NCBI RefSeq assembly: GCF_046530675.1
Contig: NZ_CP172558.1
Location: 2,418,001 to 2,482,000, forward strand
Origin: Chitinibacter sp046530675
GTDB lineage: Bacteria > Pseudomonadota > Gammaproteobacteria > Burkholderiales > Chitinibacteraceae
Direction of reading: 5' to 3'
Length of the DNA: 64,000 nt
The first letter of the stretch is position 1, and every line of letters begins with the position of its first letter. The position numbers were made by a program, and so were the translations under genes. Under the pieces are notes generated by a model. The model was not told where the DNA came from, did not search any database, and was given only the letters and a program-made list of their open reading frames with translations. Positions 22,589 through 31,998 of this stretch are shown here, piece after piece.

Positions 22589-23556
22589 GCCGTTACATGA
22601 TTAACGATGTCGAGTCGGATGCGCTGGCAGGGCTGGCGCATATCCCGTTCCGGCTGTATCACGCCTTGCGCAAGCGGATGGATTTCAGGACTGGCCGGGT
22701 GGGTGAGCGCCCGAAGGTGAGTTATCAGGCGCTGAGAGAGGATTTGTATATCGAGCCCTGCCAAGGCCGGACAGGTGATGAATCGGGTTCGCCTTCTGTA
22801 GAGGCGTTGCGGCATGCGTTACGAATCCTGATTCGTGTGGGCTTGGTGACGGTGATTCCGGCTGATCGGCAGCTTATTTTTTCGTTGGTTTTGGCTGATG
22901 TGGAAAAGTTGCGTCCTGTAGAAGTACCACAGAGCAGCAACAGAGCAACACCAGATCAAGCACACCAGAGAGAAAGCCAAGCAAATCAAGGCTTTCAGCC
23001 CGAAGCGCCACAGAGCTACACCAGAGGCGAAACCGGAGAAGTGCCCCATACATCGGAGAACGGTGAACGGAGAAAACCCAAGCATTTCATAGAATCGTCA
23101 TCTCTAAACGGTGAAAGTAGTGGCGCTGTGGATAAGTCGCCGATGATGAGAGAGGCTTCGGGAAAAATTGCCAAAGCGGGTGATTGGGTGCCGATCATGC
23201 TGGAGCTGGGTTTCGACGAAAAAAGCGTCTGCAGTGATGAAGCGGGTCGGATTTACTGCCGCTGGTTCGCTGATGGTGTGCTGCCTGATGAGGTGCGTGA
23301 GGCTCGGCGTGGTGCTGGTGCAGTGGCAATGACGCCGATGTATCTGGCGAAAGTGGTTGAAACTCGCCGGGGCAAATACGGCGGTCGTGATGGTAATGGC
23401 AAGCCGTTGCCGGTGTTGCAGTGGATGGATTCGTGGTCGGGTATCGAGGCGAAAGGGACTGAGCTGGGCTTGACAATGAAGGACGGTGAAGCGCCGTGGT
23501 TGTTCAAGATGCGGGTTTTTGAAAAGGCAGGCGTGCCCATGCCTGCGTTACATTGA
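22585..23556 (+). CDS. Phage replication initiator-like protein (O-like)
   Basis: 323 residues. The N-terminal half looks like a winged helix (AGLAHIPFRLYHALRKRMDF, then ALRILIRVGLVTVIPADRQL), the middle is a Gln/Ser-rich linker, and the C-terminal part is a helical domain. The layout of DNA-binding domain plus linker in front of a P-like gene fits an origin-binding protein. It overlaps the upstream gene by 4 nt. The origin would be expected inside this gene, probably in the linker-coding part (about 22920-23130), but I could not confirm iterons. Confidence 0.55.
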   Translation: MSRYMINDVESDALAGLAHIPFRLYHALRKRMDFRTGRVGERPKVSYQALREDLYIEPCQGRTGDESGSPSVEALRHALRILIRVGLVTVIPADRQLIFSLVLADVEKLRPVEVPQSSNRATPDQAHQRESQANQGFQPEAPQSYTRGETGEVPHTSENGERRKPKHFIESSSLNGESSGAVDKSPMMREASGKIAKAGDWVPIMLELGFDEKSVCSDEAGRIYCRWFADGVLPDEVREARRGAGAVAMTPMYLAKVVETRRGKYGGRDGNGKPLPVLQWMDSWSGIEAKGTELGLTMKDGEAPWLFKMRVFEKAGVPMPALH

Positions 23557-23568
23557 GGGAGGTGAATG

Positions 23569-24180
23569 ATGGCTGTGAAAAATGCGTGGTCGCGGCCGGC
23601 TGGAACGGACGGGTATATCCCGGTGGCTGTGCTGTGGCAGCGGATGGCTGCGCTGTATGGTGCTGAGTGGCGGGCGATGTTTGCCAGTGATGAGGCCAAG
23701 ATGGTGTGGCAGGAAGAGGCGGCGGCGATGCTGTATGGCCGTGGTGTGTCGTTCGGCATGGTCAAGCAGGCGCTGGAGTTGCTGCGCGATCGCATCAAGG
23801 CGGGTGACAAGCCGCCGAGTGTGACCGAGTTGGTCGAATTGGCGATGCCGTCGCTGGATGCTGAGTCGTCGTTTGCCGAGGCGAAAAAGCAAAGCGTGCT
23901 GCTGGAGCATGGCCGGGCTGAGTGGTCCAGCCCTGCGATTTATTGGGCGGCGCGTGATTTTGGTGTGGCGCGTTTGGCGACGGCGCAGTTTCGCGGGCGG
24001 GATAAGGCGGACTGGGTGCGGGCTTTGGCGCGGCGTTTGTCGGGGCAGTGTCCGGGAGTTCCGGTGGCTGAGCCGGCGGTGCAGTACCGGCGCGGTGACG
24101 TGGCAGTGGCGCGTGCGGCGTTGGGTGGTTTGGCTGAAATGCTGGATCGAAAGGTCGGCAGTAAATCGGTGGTGCGGTAA
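23569..24180 (+). CDS. Replication protein P-like (helicase loader)
   Basis: 203 residues. LWQRMAALYGAEWRAMFAS near the start, with KMVWQEEAAAMLYGRGVSFGMVKQALELLR, is characteristic of lambda P-type loaders that deliver the host DnaB helicase. GGAGG precedes the ATG at 23569. It follows the initiator by 12 nt. Confidence 0.65.
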   Translation: MAVKNAWSRPAGTDGYIPVAVLWQRMAALYGAEWRAMFASDEAKMVWQEEAAAMLYGRGVSFGMVKQALELLRDRIKAGDKPPSVTELVELAMPSLDAESSFAEAKKQSVLLEHGRAEWSSPAIYWAARDFGVARLATAQFRGRDKADWVRALARRLSGQCPGVPVAEPAVQYRRGDVAVARAALGGLAEMLDRKVGSKSVVR

Positions 24181-24265
24181 AGGCAAAAATACAAAGCTTT
24201 GCGCGGTGACGTGATGAAGCTAGAGGCCTCTATGCAGAAACTTGATCAAAACAAGCGGGGGCAAG

Positions 24266-24718
24266 ATGATCGATTTTGTTAATGGACGTTTGGAGTTGTG
24301 GGCTCGTTGGGCGAGTCGTCGTGATGATTGTGGTTTGGGTTATGTGCAAAGTCAGCTGGCGCGGTTGGGTGAGGCGGCTGGTGGTGCGAAGTTTGCGGGT
24401 TTACCGCCGGATGTGTGTGACGATGATATGCATGAGTTGCAAAAAATCGTGGCCTATTTGCCTTTCGAGTTACATCAGGCGGTTTGGCAGTGCTATATGA
24501 TGCCGGGGACGGCGGCGCAACATGCGCGATCTTGTGGGTGCCATCGGGATACGTATTATGCGCGGTTGCATAAAGCGCATGTTTTGGTGATGGAGGCGTT
24601 GCAACTGGGGATTGATGAGGTGCCGTTGTTGGTGGTTGGGCGTGCGGCATTGATGGCTGATTTGTTGGTGACGAATGATGCAGCGAAAAAAAGTGAGAAA
24701 AAATTATTGACGGTTTAG
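24266..24718 (+). CDS. Antitermination Q-like / late regulator
   Basis: 150 residues. WARWASRRDDCGLGYVQSQLARL at the start and a C-terminal helix-turn-helix (CGCHRDTYYARLHKAHVLVMEAL) resemble short Q-like antiterminators. It is the last early gene. Two terminators lie between it and the HNH/terminase genes, which is where an antiterminator would act. Confidence 0.5.
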   Translation: MIDFVNGRLELWARWASRRDDCGLGYVQSQLARLGEAAGGAKFAGLPPDVCDDDMHELQKIVAYLPFELHQAVWQCYMMPGTAAQHARSCGCHRDTYYARLHKAHVLVMEALQLGIDEVPLLVVGRAALMADLLVTNDAAKKSEKKLLTV

Positions 24719-24774
24719 CTCCGACACTTTAGAGTGAAAACCGCTATGACTTGATAACTGCGTCTAGCGAAAGA

Positions 24775-24802
24775 AACCCCGCTCAAAAGGCGGGGTTTTT
24801 GC
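24775..24802 (+). terminator. Rho-independent terminator after the Q-like gene
   Basis: AACCCCGC / GCGGGGTT-type stem with a T5 tail (AAGGCGGGGTTTTTG). Confidence 0.8.
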
Positions 24803-24823
24803 GTTTCTGCTGCGCGGATTTAG

Positions 24824-24886
24824 CAGTCAGCCGTGGCACCGATCAACAATCTTTCCCCCGCTGGATCGGTTGTCGTTGGCTGACTG
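24824..24886. other. Two-storey hairpin of unknown role
   Basis: CAGTCAGCC (24824-24832) pairs with GGCTGACTG (24878-24886). Nested inside, ACCGATC (24838-24844) pairs with GATCGGT (24864-24870). It lies between two terminators just before the HNH gene. It could be a small RNA or part of the packaging region. Confidence 0.45.
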
Positions 24887-24920
24887 GTGCATCTGTGCCG
24901 ACATGAGAGAGTGACGCTTG

Positions 24921-24947
24921 ACCAGCCCTGCGGGGCTGGTTTTTTTC
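24921..24947 (+). terminator. Rho-independent terminator before the HNH gene
   Basis: ACCAGCCC TGCG GGGCTGGT followed by TTTTTT. Confidence 0.85.
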
Positions 24948-24969
24948 TGTCTGCGATTTGCGAGGATGT

Positions 24970-25356
24970 ATGCCAAAAGCGCCAATGAAACCGTGCGGCC
25001 AGCCGGGCTGTGGTCGGCTGGTTCAGTCGGGTAAGTGTGATGTGCATCGGCGGGCGACGATTCGCCAATATGAATCGCAGCCTGTGCGCAAAGCGGCCAA
25101 GAGTCTGTATGCCACCAAGCGTTGGCAGGATTTGCGGGTGCTTATGTTGAGGGCGAATCCTTTGTGTGTTGAGTGCAGAAAGGAAGGGCGATTAACTGCG
25201 GCAGCGCACGTCGATCACATCAGGCCTCATCGTGGTGATGAGGCTTTGTTTTTTGATGAGCGCAATTTGCAGGGGCTGTGCAAGCCGTGTCATTCACGCA
25301 AAACGGCGGCTGAGGATGGCGGGTTCGGCAACAGCCGGGCGGCTGCGGCTGTGTAA
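24970..25356 (+). CDS. HNH endonuclease (packaging-associated)
   Basis: 128 residues with an N-terminal zinc knuckle (CGQPGCGRL..CDVH) and a C-terminal HNH domain. CVECRKEG, AAHVDHIRPHRGDEALFFDERNLQGLC and KPCHSRKT supply the His/Asn/His triad and structural cysteines. HNH nucleases beside terminase genes are needed for cos cleavage in HK97-like phages. The following 151 nt to the terminase small subunit contain no gene. Confidence 0.88.
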   Translation: MPKAPMKPCGQPGCGRLVQSGKCDVHRRATIRQYESQPVRKAAKSLYATKRWQDLRVLMLRANPLCVECRKEGRLTAAAHVDHIRPHRGDEALFFDERNLQGLCKPCHSRKTAAEDGGFGNSRAAAAV

Positions 25357-25507
25357 GGTGGGGGGCTAAAAAGTCTAATTTGTAAGGTTGCCCCGAACGC
25401 GCTCCAAGCCACAAAAATAAATTCCTGATTTTTCATAGGGGGGGGTCTAAATCGCTCTGCATTGAGTTGATCCGCCCTCTGGAGTCTTTTTTCGCATTTC
25501 AACCGCA

Positions 25508-26353
25508 ATGAGGCCTGCCATGAGCCAAGCAACAGGCAAAGCGGCGGGCATGGTGGCAATTCCCCGTCCGCCCAAGTTTTTAAAAACCAAACGGGCGCGA
25601 CAAATCTGGTCGTATCTGCTGGCGGCGCTCGATCAGGCCAAGCTGGATTATAGATCATCGCTGACCGGTATCGCGTTGCTGTCCGAAAAAGTCGACAGCT
25701 GGCGAACCCACGCCGACGCGCTGGCCGTGATTGGCGAGCGTTACGAAGAAGACCGCAACGGCGGTTCGCTTGAATACGACGAATCGATTGCCGAGCGCCG
25801 TATGCGCGTCGAAATTTTGCGCGACCTGGACGAATTCGGTTTGACGGGTCTGAGCGTTGCGCGCATTCGCGTTGTTGACGCACTGAGCAATCAGGCTGAT
25901 CTGTTCAGCCCCTTCGAGCTGGCCGATCAACTGGCCCACGGTGATGGTGACGAGCTGCTGATGCCAGACCCGCCGCCGTGGACGATGCGGCCGAAAGAAA
26001 AGAAGGTCTGGAAAGAAATCCTCCCACTGCTCGACGGCAGCGGTTTCGATTATTCGACCGCAGGGCTGTCGCTCGGGCTGTTGGCGTCGGCGATTGCCGA
26101 CTGGCAAGACTGCCAAGATTGGATCGCTGATCACAAAGGCCGCGTTTTCGTTGCCAGTGAAGATACCGGCCGCACCTATGAAGTGTCGGCCTCCTATAAC
26201 CGCAGCAAGATCGCCAAACAGATTCGCGATCTGCTCAAGAAAAACGGAATGACCGTGGCAGCATGCGCAAAACAGAAAGCCATCAGCAAGGGGCGCACGA
26301 TCAGCCCGGAGCTGGCGGAGCTGCTGGGGTTCATCAACGAACGTCCGGACTGA
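25508..26353 (+). CDS. Terminase small subunit with internal duplication
   Basis: 281 residues, about twice the usual length of the P27-like family. Residues about 22-125 (KRARQIWSYLLAALDQAKLDY, then ILRDLDEFGLTGLSVARI) and 157-260 (PKEKKVWKEILPLLDGSGFDY, then IRDLLKKNGMTVAACAK) align in order, so the domain is tandemly duplicated. The start may be 25508 or 25520. The last 90 nt overlap the assigned large-subunit frame. Confidence 0.75.
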   Translation: MRPAMSQATGKAAGMVAIPRPPKFLKTKRARQIWSYLLAALDQAKLDYRSSLTGIALLSEKVDSWRTHADALAVIGERYEEDRNGGSLEYDESIAERRMRVEILRDLDEFGLTGLSVARIRVVDALSNQADLFSPFELADQLAHGDGDELLMPDPPPWTMRPKEKKVWKEILPLLDGSGFDYSTAGLSLGLLASAIADWQDCQDWIADHKGRVFVASEDTGRTYEVSASYNRSKIAKQIRDLLKKNGMTVAACAKQKAISKGRTISPELAELLGFINERPD

Positions 26354-28035
26354 TTCCGGCCGGTTATCAATTACAGCCTTGGGATCAGTACGGTCTCGAT
26401 GTGCTCGAAGGGCGCATCACGGTTTGCCGCTACACGCGGCTGGCTGTCGAGCGTCATTACCGTGATTTGCAACACGGCGCTGAGCGTGGTCTGGTCTGGC
26501 GGCCTGATCTGGCCGCCCACGTACTGAAGTTTTTCCCGACACGCTGCAAGCATTCAAAAGGGCAATGGGCGGGTAAGCCCGTCGAACTGGCGCCGTGGCA
26601 AGCCTTCTGGCTGGCCGTCGAGTTTGGCTGGTATCGCCTCGACGGCCGGCGCCGGTTTCGTACCTGGTACGAAGAGGTCGCCCGTAAAAACGGCAAGTCG
26701 ACCAAGCTGGCCGGGCTGGGTATTTACCTGTTTGCCTGCGACAAGGAAGGCGGCGCCGAGGTTTACACCGCGGCGACCAAGCTGGAACAGGCCAAAATCA
26801 CCCACAACGAAGCGGTGATGATGGTTGGGCAGGATAAAGGCCTGAGGGCGCTGATCACGGCCCATCATGACAAGCTGTTTATTCGCGGCACCAGTAACAA
26901 ATTTGTTCCACTCGGCGCCGATGCGCAAACGCAAGATGGTTTGAACGTCCACGCCGCCATCATTGATGAGCTGCACGCCCACCCGACACGGGCATTGTGG
27001 GACGTGCTCGATACTGCGCGCGGTGCGCGGCTCAATTCGATCATGCACGCCATTACGACGGCGGGTTTCAATCAGGAAGGCTCAATTTGCCTTGAGCAGC
27101 GAGGCTACCTGATCCAGATCCTCGAAGGTACGGTCGAAGACGACAGTTTCGGCGGGGTGATTTACACGCTCGATCAGGATGACGACTGGCGCGAGCCGGA
27201 AAACTGGATCAAGGCCAATCCGAATCTGGGTGTGTCGCTGTTTCTGGATGAATTAAAGGATGCGGCTCGCAAGGCCGCTGCCGTGCCGGCCGCGCTGTTC
27301 AATTTTCTGACCAAGCGTCTGAATATCTGGACGCAAGCCTTTGATGCCTGGTTGTCGCTCGACGACTGGGATCAGGCCGGCGCGCCGATTGATGTTGAAA
27401 AACTCAAAGGGCGGCGCTGTTTTGGCGGTCTTGATTTGTCGACCAAAACTGACCTGACCGCGTGGGTGCTGGTGTTCCCACCTGACGAAACGTGCAGCGA
27501 GTGGATCGTACTGCCGCGCTTCTTTGTGCCTGAAGACAATATGCAGCTGCGCAGCCGCAAAGACCGCGTGCCGTATGAGGCTTGGGCGCGTGACGGCTGG
27601 CTGATCGCCACGCCGGGCAATGTGGTCGATCAGGAGCGCATTCGCCAGCAGGTGCTGGATGATGCCGCGCTGTTTGATCTGATCGAAGTCGGCTTTGACG
27701 ACTGGAACAGTGCCAAGCTCGCCAGCGAGTTACTGGATACGGGAATCAATATGGTGGCGATCCGGCAAAACTTTGGCGACTTGTCGGCGCCGTCGAAAGA
27801 AGTTGAAGCACTGGTGAAATCCGGTCGGCTCGCCCACGGCGGCCATCCGGTCTTGCGCTGGTGTGCCGGTAACGTCGTGCTGCTGCGCGATACGAATGAC
27901 AACTACAGGCCAGCCAAGAACAAATCGCGCGAGCGAATCGACGGCATTGTCGCGCTGATTATGGCGATGAACCGGGCGTTGTTTGGTGTAGAGGAAGTCA
28001 GTATTTACGAATCTCGAGGCATTAGGACGTTGTGA
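26263..28035 (+). CDS. Terminase large subunit
   Basis: Packaging ATPase/nuclease of the HK97-like group, up to 590 residues. The ATPase motif is WYEEVARKNGKSTKLAG and Walker B is HAAIIDELHAHPT. The nuclease domain shows GGLDLSTKTDLTAW, DWNSAKLASEL and KNKSRERIDGIVALI. The start is uncertain: the ATG at 26263 overlaps the small subunit by 90 nt, and the first recognisable family residues are at LIPAGYQLQPWD (about residue 30), so a non-ATG start nearer 26330 is possible. Confidence 0.9.
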   Translation: MRKTESHQQGAHDQPGAGGAAGVHQRTSGLIPAGYQLQPWDQYGLDVLEGRITVCRYTRLAVERHYRDLQHGAERGLVWRPDLAAHVLKFFPTRCKHSKGQWAGKPVELAPWQAFWLAVEFGWYRLDGRRRFRTWYEEVARKNGKSTKLAGLGIYLFACDKEGGAEVYTAATKLEQAKITHNEAVMMVGQDKGLRALITAHHDKLFIRGTSNKFVPLGADAQTQDGLNVHAAIIDELHAHPTRALWDVLDTARGARLNSIMHAITTAGFNQEGSICLEQRGYLIQILEGTVEDDSFGGVIYTLDQDDDWREPENWIKANPNLGVSLFLDELKDAARKAAAVPAALFNFLTKRLNIWTQAFDAWLSLDDWDQAGAPIDVEKLKGRRCFGGLDLSTKTDLTAWVLVFPPDETCSEWIVLPRFFVPEDNMQLRSRKDRVPYEAWARDGWLIATPGNVVDQERIRQQVLDDAALFDLIEVGFDDWNSAKLASELLDTGINMVAIRQNFGDLSAPSKEVEALVKSGRLAHGGHPVLRWCAGNVVLLRDTNDNYRPAKNKSRERIDGIVALIMAMNRALFGVEEVSIYESRGIRTL

Positions 28036-28928
28036 TGAAAATCAATTTTAGATGGCCGTGGCGCACTAAAAATGCCAGTGCACTGATGAACGAGGCGGTC
28101 GTTCGTGAGTTTTATGGGGGTGGGCTTTCCAAAGTCGGCTTGGCGGTGAACTCGAAAACAGTATTGCGAGTTAGCGCTTGTTATTCCTGTGTGCGCAATA
28201 TCAGCGAAGACTTAGCCAAACTCAATTTACACGTTTACCGGCGCAAGGTGCGTGGCAAAGAGCGCGCCGTCGATCATTCCTTGTATGCCGTTTTGGTAAC
28301 GAAACCGAACGGCTGGCAAACCCCATTTGAATTCGTTCAGTTGCTGACTGCATTTATGTTGCTGCGCGGCAATGGCTATGCGCTGATCGTTCGGGGTTTT
28401 GGCGGTCGGGTTGTCGAGTTGCTGCCGCTGCATCCAGACCGGATTGAGGTGAGGCAGGGGCTGGATTTGTCACTGAGCTACACCTACACCGCATCGAATG
28501 GCGTGCGCAAGGTGTATCAGCAGTCCGAAATTTTGCATTTGCGCGGGTTTACGTTGAATGGCTGGCTTGGTGTAACGCCGATTGAATACGCCAGAGATTC
28601 TTTTGGTCTGGCGCAGGCGGCTGAAGAGCATGGTGCACGCATGTTTGGCGGTCGCGTTACCGGCCCAGGTGTTTTGAAAACGCCAAATAAGCTAAGTGAT
28701 GCGGCATATGAAAATTTGCGCAACAGCTGGGTTGACACTGCTGATGGTCTGGAAAACGCAGCTAAGCCGCTGATTTTGGAAGAGGGGCTGAGTTGGGAGT
28801 CGTTGGGGTTAAAGCTTTCTGATTTGCAGTTTCTTGAGACGCGCCGTTTTCAGGTCGAAGAAATTGCCCGGCTGTTCCGTATGCCGCTGCACAAGATTTT
28901 GGCTTGCTCGATAGCTGGAATGACGTAG
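28032..28928 (+). pseudogene. Portal protein, 3'-truncated by deletion
   Basis: HK97-type portal: SACYSCVRNISEDLAKLNLHVYRR, HPLY-equivalent DHSLYAVLVTKPNGWQTPFEF, LRGNGYALIVR and IARLFRMPLHKI. The last motif normally sits about two-thirds of the way through a 400-residue protein. Here it is followed at about 28893-28900 by the protease sequence in another frame, giving a meaningless LACSIAGMT end at 298 residues. About 110 C-terminal residues are lost. Confidence 0.85.
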
Positions 28929-29356
28929 TGCAGAAAGGTGCGTTTAGCGCTTCTCTCGAAAAATCGCAGAGCGAAAAGCGTTTGCCCGCCATGTTGTGGC
29001 AGCACCGGCAGGGCGAGCCGATTGGTGTTTACACCACGATGCGTGAGGACGATGTCGGTCTTTATGTTGAAGGCAAGTTGGCGCTTAAGACTCAGCTTGG
29101 TGCTGAGGCTTACGAGCTGATGAAAATGGGCGCTGTGGGTGGTTTGTCGATTGGTTATGTCAGCCGTGACGACAGTTACGACCGCGTAACTGGTGTGCGA
29201 ACGCTCAAGCAAATTGATCTTTATGAAGTATCCGTGGTGACTTTCCCGGCAAATGATGCGGCGCGGGTCACTGGTGTGAAAGGGCTGCATGCCGCGCAAG
29301 CTGCTGAGGCCAATGCAGTTCAATCTCTTATTAATATTTTGCGTGGAGTTCAATAA
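28895..29356 (+). pseudogene. Prohead protease (U35-like), 5'-truncated by deletion
   Basis: The frame reads DFGLLDSWNDVVQKGAF, then MLWQHRQGEPIGVYT, KMGAVGGLSIGYVSRD and DLYEVSVVTFPANDAARV. The Ser of GLSIGY and the His of LWQH are the expected catalytic residues. The usual N-terminal strands before VFGVLDSWND are missing and no good start remains (an in-frame TTG at 28904 is the only candidate). It is joined directly to the portal fragment. Confidence 0.85.
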
Positions 29357-30699
29357 TGGATCGTTTAAATCCCAATCATGCACGTTTTGAAACCAAAAAT
29401 GCGCCAAATCCTGCGGACTTGCCGCGTGTTATTCAGGAGCTTGGTCAAGCGTTCGGTGAGTTCAAGTCAACCAATGACAAGCGTTTGGAATTGCTTGAAA
29501 AAGGCAAGCCAACCGGTGACTTTGAAGCCAAGCTTGCCAATATCGACAAGGCATTGACCGAGCTTGATGGTGTCAAATCGGCGATTGATGAGCTCAATAA
29601 GCGCGGTGCGCGCGAAGGTTTGGGCGGTGATGCTCAGGCTCAGGAGCATAAAAAATCCTTCAATCGCATGATGCGCAAGGGTGATGATGATGGCCTGCTC
29701 GAATTGCAGGCCAAGGCATTGAATCTGGGTGCTGACGCAGACGGTGGTTACGCAGTTCCCGAAGAAATTGATCGCAACATTATTCAGCTTGAGCGCCGTT
29801 TGGTGCCGATGCGTCAGGTGGCTAATGTCATTCCGGTTGGTGCTGAAGACTACAAAAAACTGGTCAATTTGGGTGGTGCTGTAGCGGGCTGGGTGGGTGA
29901 AACGGCGCCTCGTTCTGAAACGGCTGCATCGAAACTCGGGCAGGTTGCCCCGTTCTTTGGTGAGTTGTACGCCAATCCGGCAGCTACGCAAAAAATGCTC
30001 GATGATGTGTTTTTTGATGCTGAGGCCTGGTTGGCTGATGAGGTGTCAATCGCGTTTGCCGAAAAGGAAAATGCAGGCTTCACATCAGCTGATGGCGTGG
30101 GCAAAGTCAAAGGCTTTCTGGCTTATGGTAATGCTGCTACCGATGATGCGACGCGCGCCTTGGGTGTTTTGCAGTACGTGGTTTCTGGTGGCGCAGCGTC
30201 GATTACAGCCGACGCCTTGCTCGACTTGGTGTATGCACTTAAATCCGGGTATCGCGCTAATGCCAGCTGGATGATGAACCCTTTGACGCTGCCGATTTTG
30301 CGCAAACTGAAAGATGTTGATGGTCAATACATCTGGCGTCCGGGTCTTGATGCGGGTGAGCCGTCAACGTTGCTTGCCAAGCAAATCGTCGAAAACGACG
30401 ACATGCCGATTGTGGCAGCAAATTCCTTGCCGATCGCGTTTGGCGATTTCAAGCGTGGCTACGGCGTCCGGTACGCACAATATCTATATCGCCGGTCAGC
30501 GCATTCAGTCGGCAGTATCCGTCGGCGATACGCCGACAGTGCAGGCGGCGGCGCTGAATGCCGCGATCAATGCGCAAGCCGATTTGCCGGTGACTGCAGC
30601 CGCTGCGGCGGGTGTGGTGACGTGGACGTGCAAATGGAAAGGTGCAAGCGGTGCCGATATTCAGGTGTCTGCCAATTATCGCGGTGTCGCTGGTGGTGA
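29356..30699 (+). pseudogene. Major capsid protein, 3'-truncated by deletion
   Basis: HK97-type capsid. An N-terminal coiled-coil scaffold (about 1-110) is followed by ALNLGADADGGYAVPEEIDRN, AGWVGETAPRSET, GELYANPAATQKMLDDV, ASWMMNPLTLPILRKLKD and VAANSLPIAFGDFKRGY at about residue 369. The usual ending is absent. Beyond about 30464 the frame runs through tail-sheath DNA out of frame for about 78 residues. It overlaps the protease stop. Confidence 0.85.
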
Positions 30700-31624
30700 A
30701 GCGACGCCGGGCGGGGTGACGCTGGCGTTTGCAAACACCACGGCCGGCGCGACCGATCCGCTGTTGGCTAGCGTGATTCCGTCGCTGGGCGATGAAGAGT
30801 ACGACTGGATCGTGCATCCGTTTACCGATAGCGCCAATTTGGACGCCATCGGTGCCGAAATGAACGACGTAACCGGTCGCTGGTCGTGGACTCGCCAGAT
30901 TTACGGCCATGCCTACAGTGCCAAGCGCGGTACTTTGGCGGCGCTGGTGACGTTTGGTCAGACTCGCAACGATCAGCATCACACCATCGCGCCGATGGAG
31001 CCGTTGGTGCCAACGCCAGTCTGGGAATTTGCTGCTGCCTTTACGGCACAAAATGCCGCCAGCCTGCGCATTGATCCGGCTCGCCCGACTCAAACGCTGG
31101 TTTTGCAGGGCGTGTTGCCTGCGCCGGTGGGCGCGCGCTGGATTTTTACCGAGCGCCAATCCTTGTTGACCTATGGTCTGGCCAGCTGCGTCACGCGCAA
31201 TGGCATGGTAGCAATTGATCGCGCGGTCACGACGTATCAGAAAAACAGCTTCGGGCAGGCGGACGCCAGTTATCGCGATTCGGAAACGCTGTTTACCTCG
31301 GCGTATGTGCTGCGGCGCTTGCGCTATCGCGTTACGCAAGAATTTCCGCGTCATAAGCTGGCCGATGATGGCACGCGGTTTAGTGCCGGGGCTGCGATTG
31401 TCACGCCGGGCATGGCGCGGGGTGTGCTGATTGATGAATATGAAGTGATGGAGCTGGAAGGCATCGTTGAAAACAGCGAGCTATTCGCCAAAAACCTGAT
31501 TGTCCGGCGCAGTTTGACCGATCCGAATCGTCTCGATGTGCTGTTCCCGCCTGATTACGTCAATCAGCTGCGCGTGTTTGCGCTGCTAAATCAATTCCGT
31601 CTGCAGTACGCAGCGAACGCATAA
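30462..31624 (+). pseudogene. Mu-type tail sheath protein, 5'-truncated by deletion
   Basis: In a different frame from the capsid, the sequence reads ATASGTHNIYIAGQRIQ, NYRGVAGGEATPGGVTLAF, EEYDWIVHPFTD, DPARPTQTLVLQGV and ends RLDVLFPPDYVNQLRVFALL. This is the Mu gpL-like sheath minus roughly its first 100 residues. The open frame continues upstream inside capsid DNA to an ATG at 30314, but those residues are not sheath. Head-tail connector genes expected between capsid and sheath are also absent. Confidence 0.83.
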
Positions 31625-31635
31625 GGGGTTAGAGC

Positions 31636-31998
31636 ATGGCCAGTAATAAACGACTGGCTGGCACCTGCTTTGTCAAAGTGGGTGGTCAGCAATTACGGAT
31701 TGAGGGCGGGCTGGAAGCGCCGCTCAATGACAAGAAACGCGAGGTGATGATGGATTCCGCTGGGCCAGCTGGCTACAAGGAAACGCCCATCGCGCCGTAT
31801 ATCAAGGTTACGGCCTTGGTGAAAGATTTGCCGCGTGATCAGCTGGCAAGCGACGACGCGCTGTCGGTGCAGGCTGAATTTGCCGACGGCAGCATTTATA
31901 CGTTGGGCGATGCTTGGCTGAGTAACGAAGCGGCCATTAAGGGTGATGATGGCAAGGTTGAGCTGGAATTCAACGGCATGCGGGGGAATTGGCAATGA
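31636..31998 (+). CDS. Phage tail tube protein (Mu gpM-like)
   Basis: 120 residues. NKRLAGTCFVKVGGQQLRIEGGLEAPL with REVMMDSAGPAGYKE and a GKVELEFNGMRG end is typical of the Mu-like tail tube family that forms the inner tube of contractile tails. It follows the sheath by 11 nt and overlaps the chaperone ATG (ATGA). Confidence 0.88.
   Translation: MASNKRLAGTCFVKVGGQQLRIEGGLEAPLNDKKREVMMDSAGPAGYKETPIAPYIKVTALVKDLPRDQLASDDALSVQAEFADGSIYTLGDAWLSNEAAIKGDDGKVELEFNGMRGNWQ

Noticed and set aside
30449..31354. 301-codon antisense frame over the sheath gene
   Set aside because: Arg/His-rich shadow of a GC-biased coding strand; no start site and no recognisable domain.
30314..31624. Intact tail sheath starting at 30314
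   Set aside because: The first 50 codons are capsid DNA read in another frame; recognisable sheath residues begin only near 30462.
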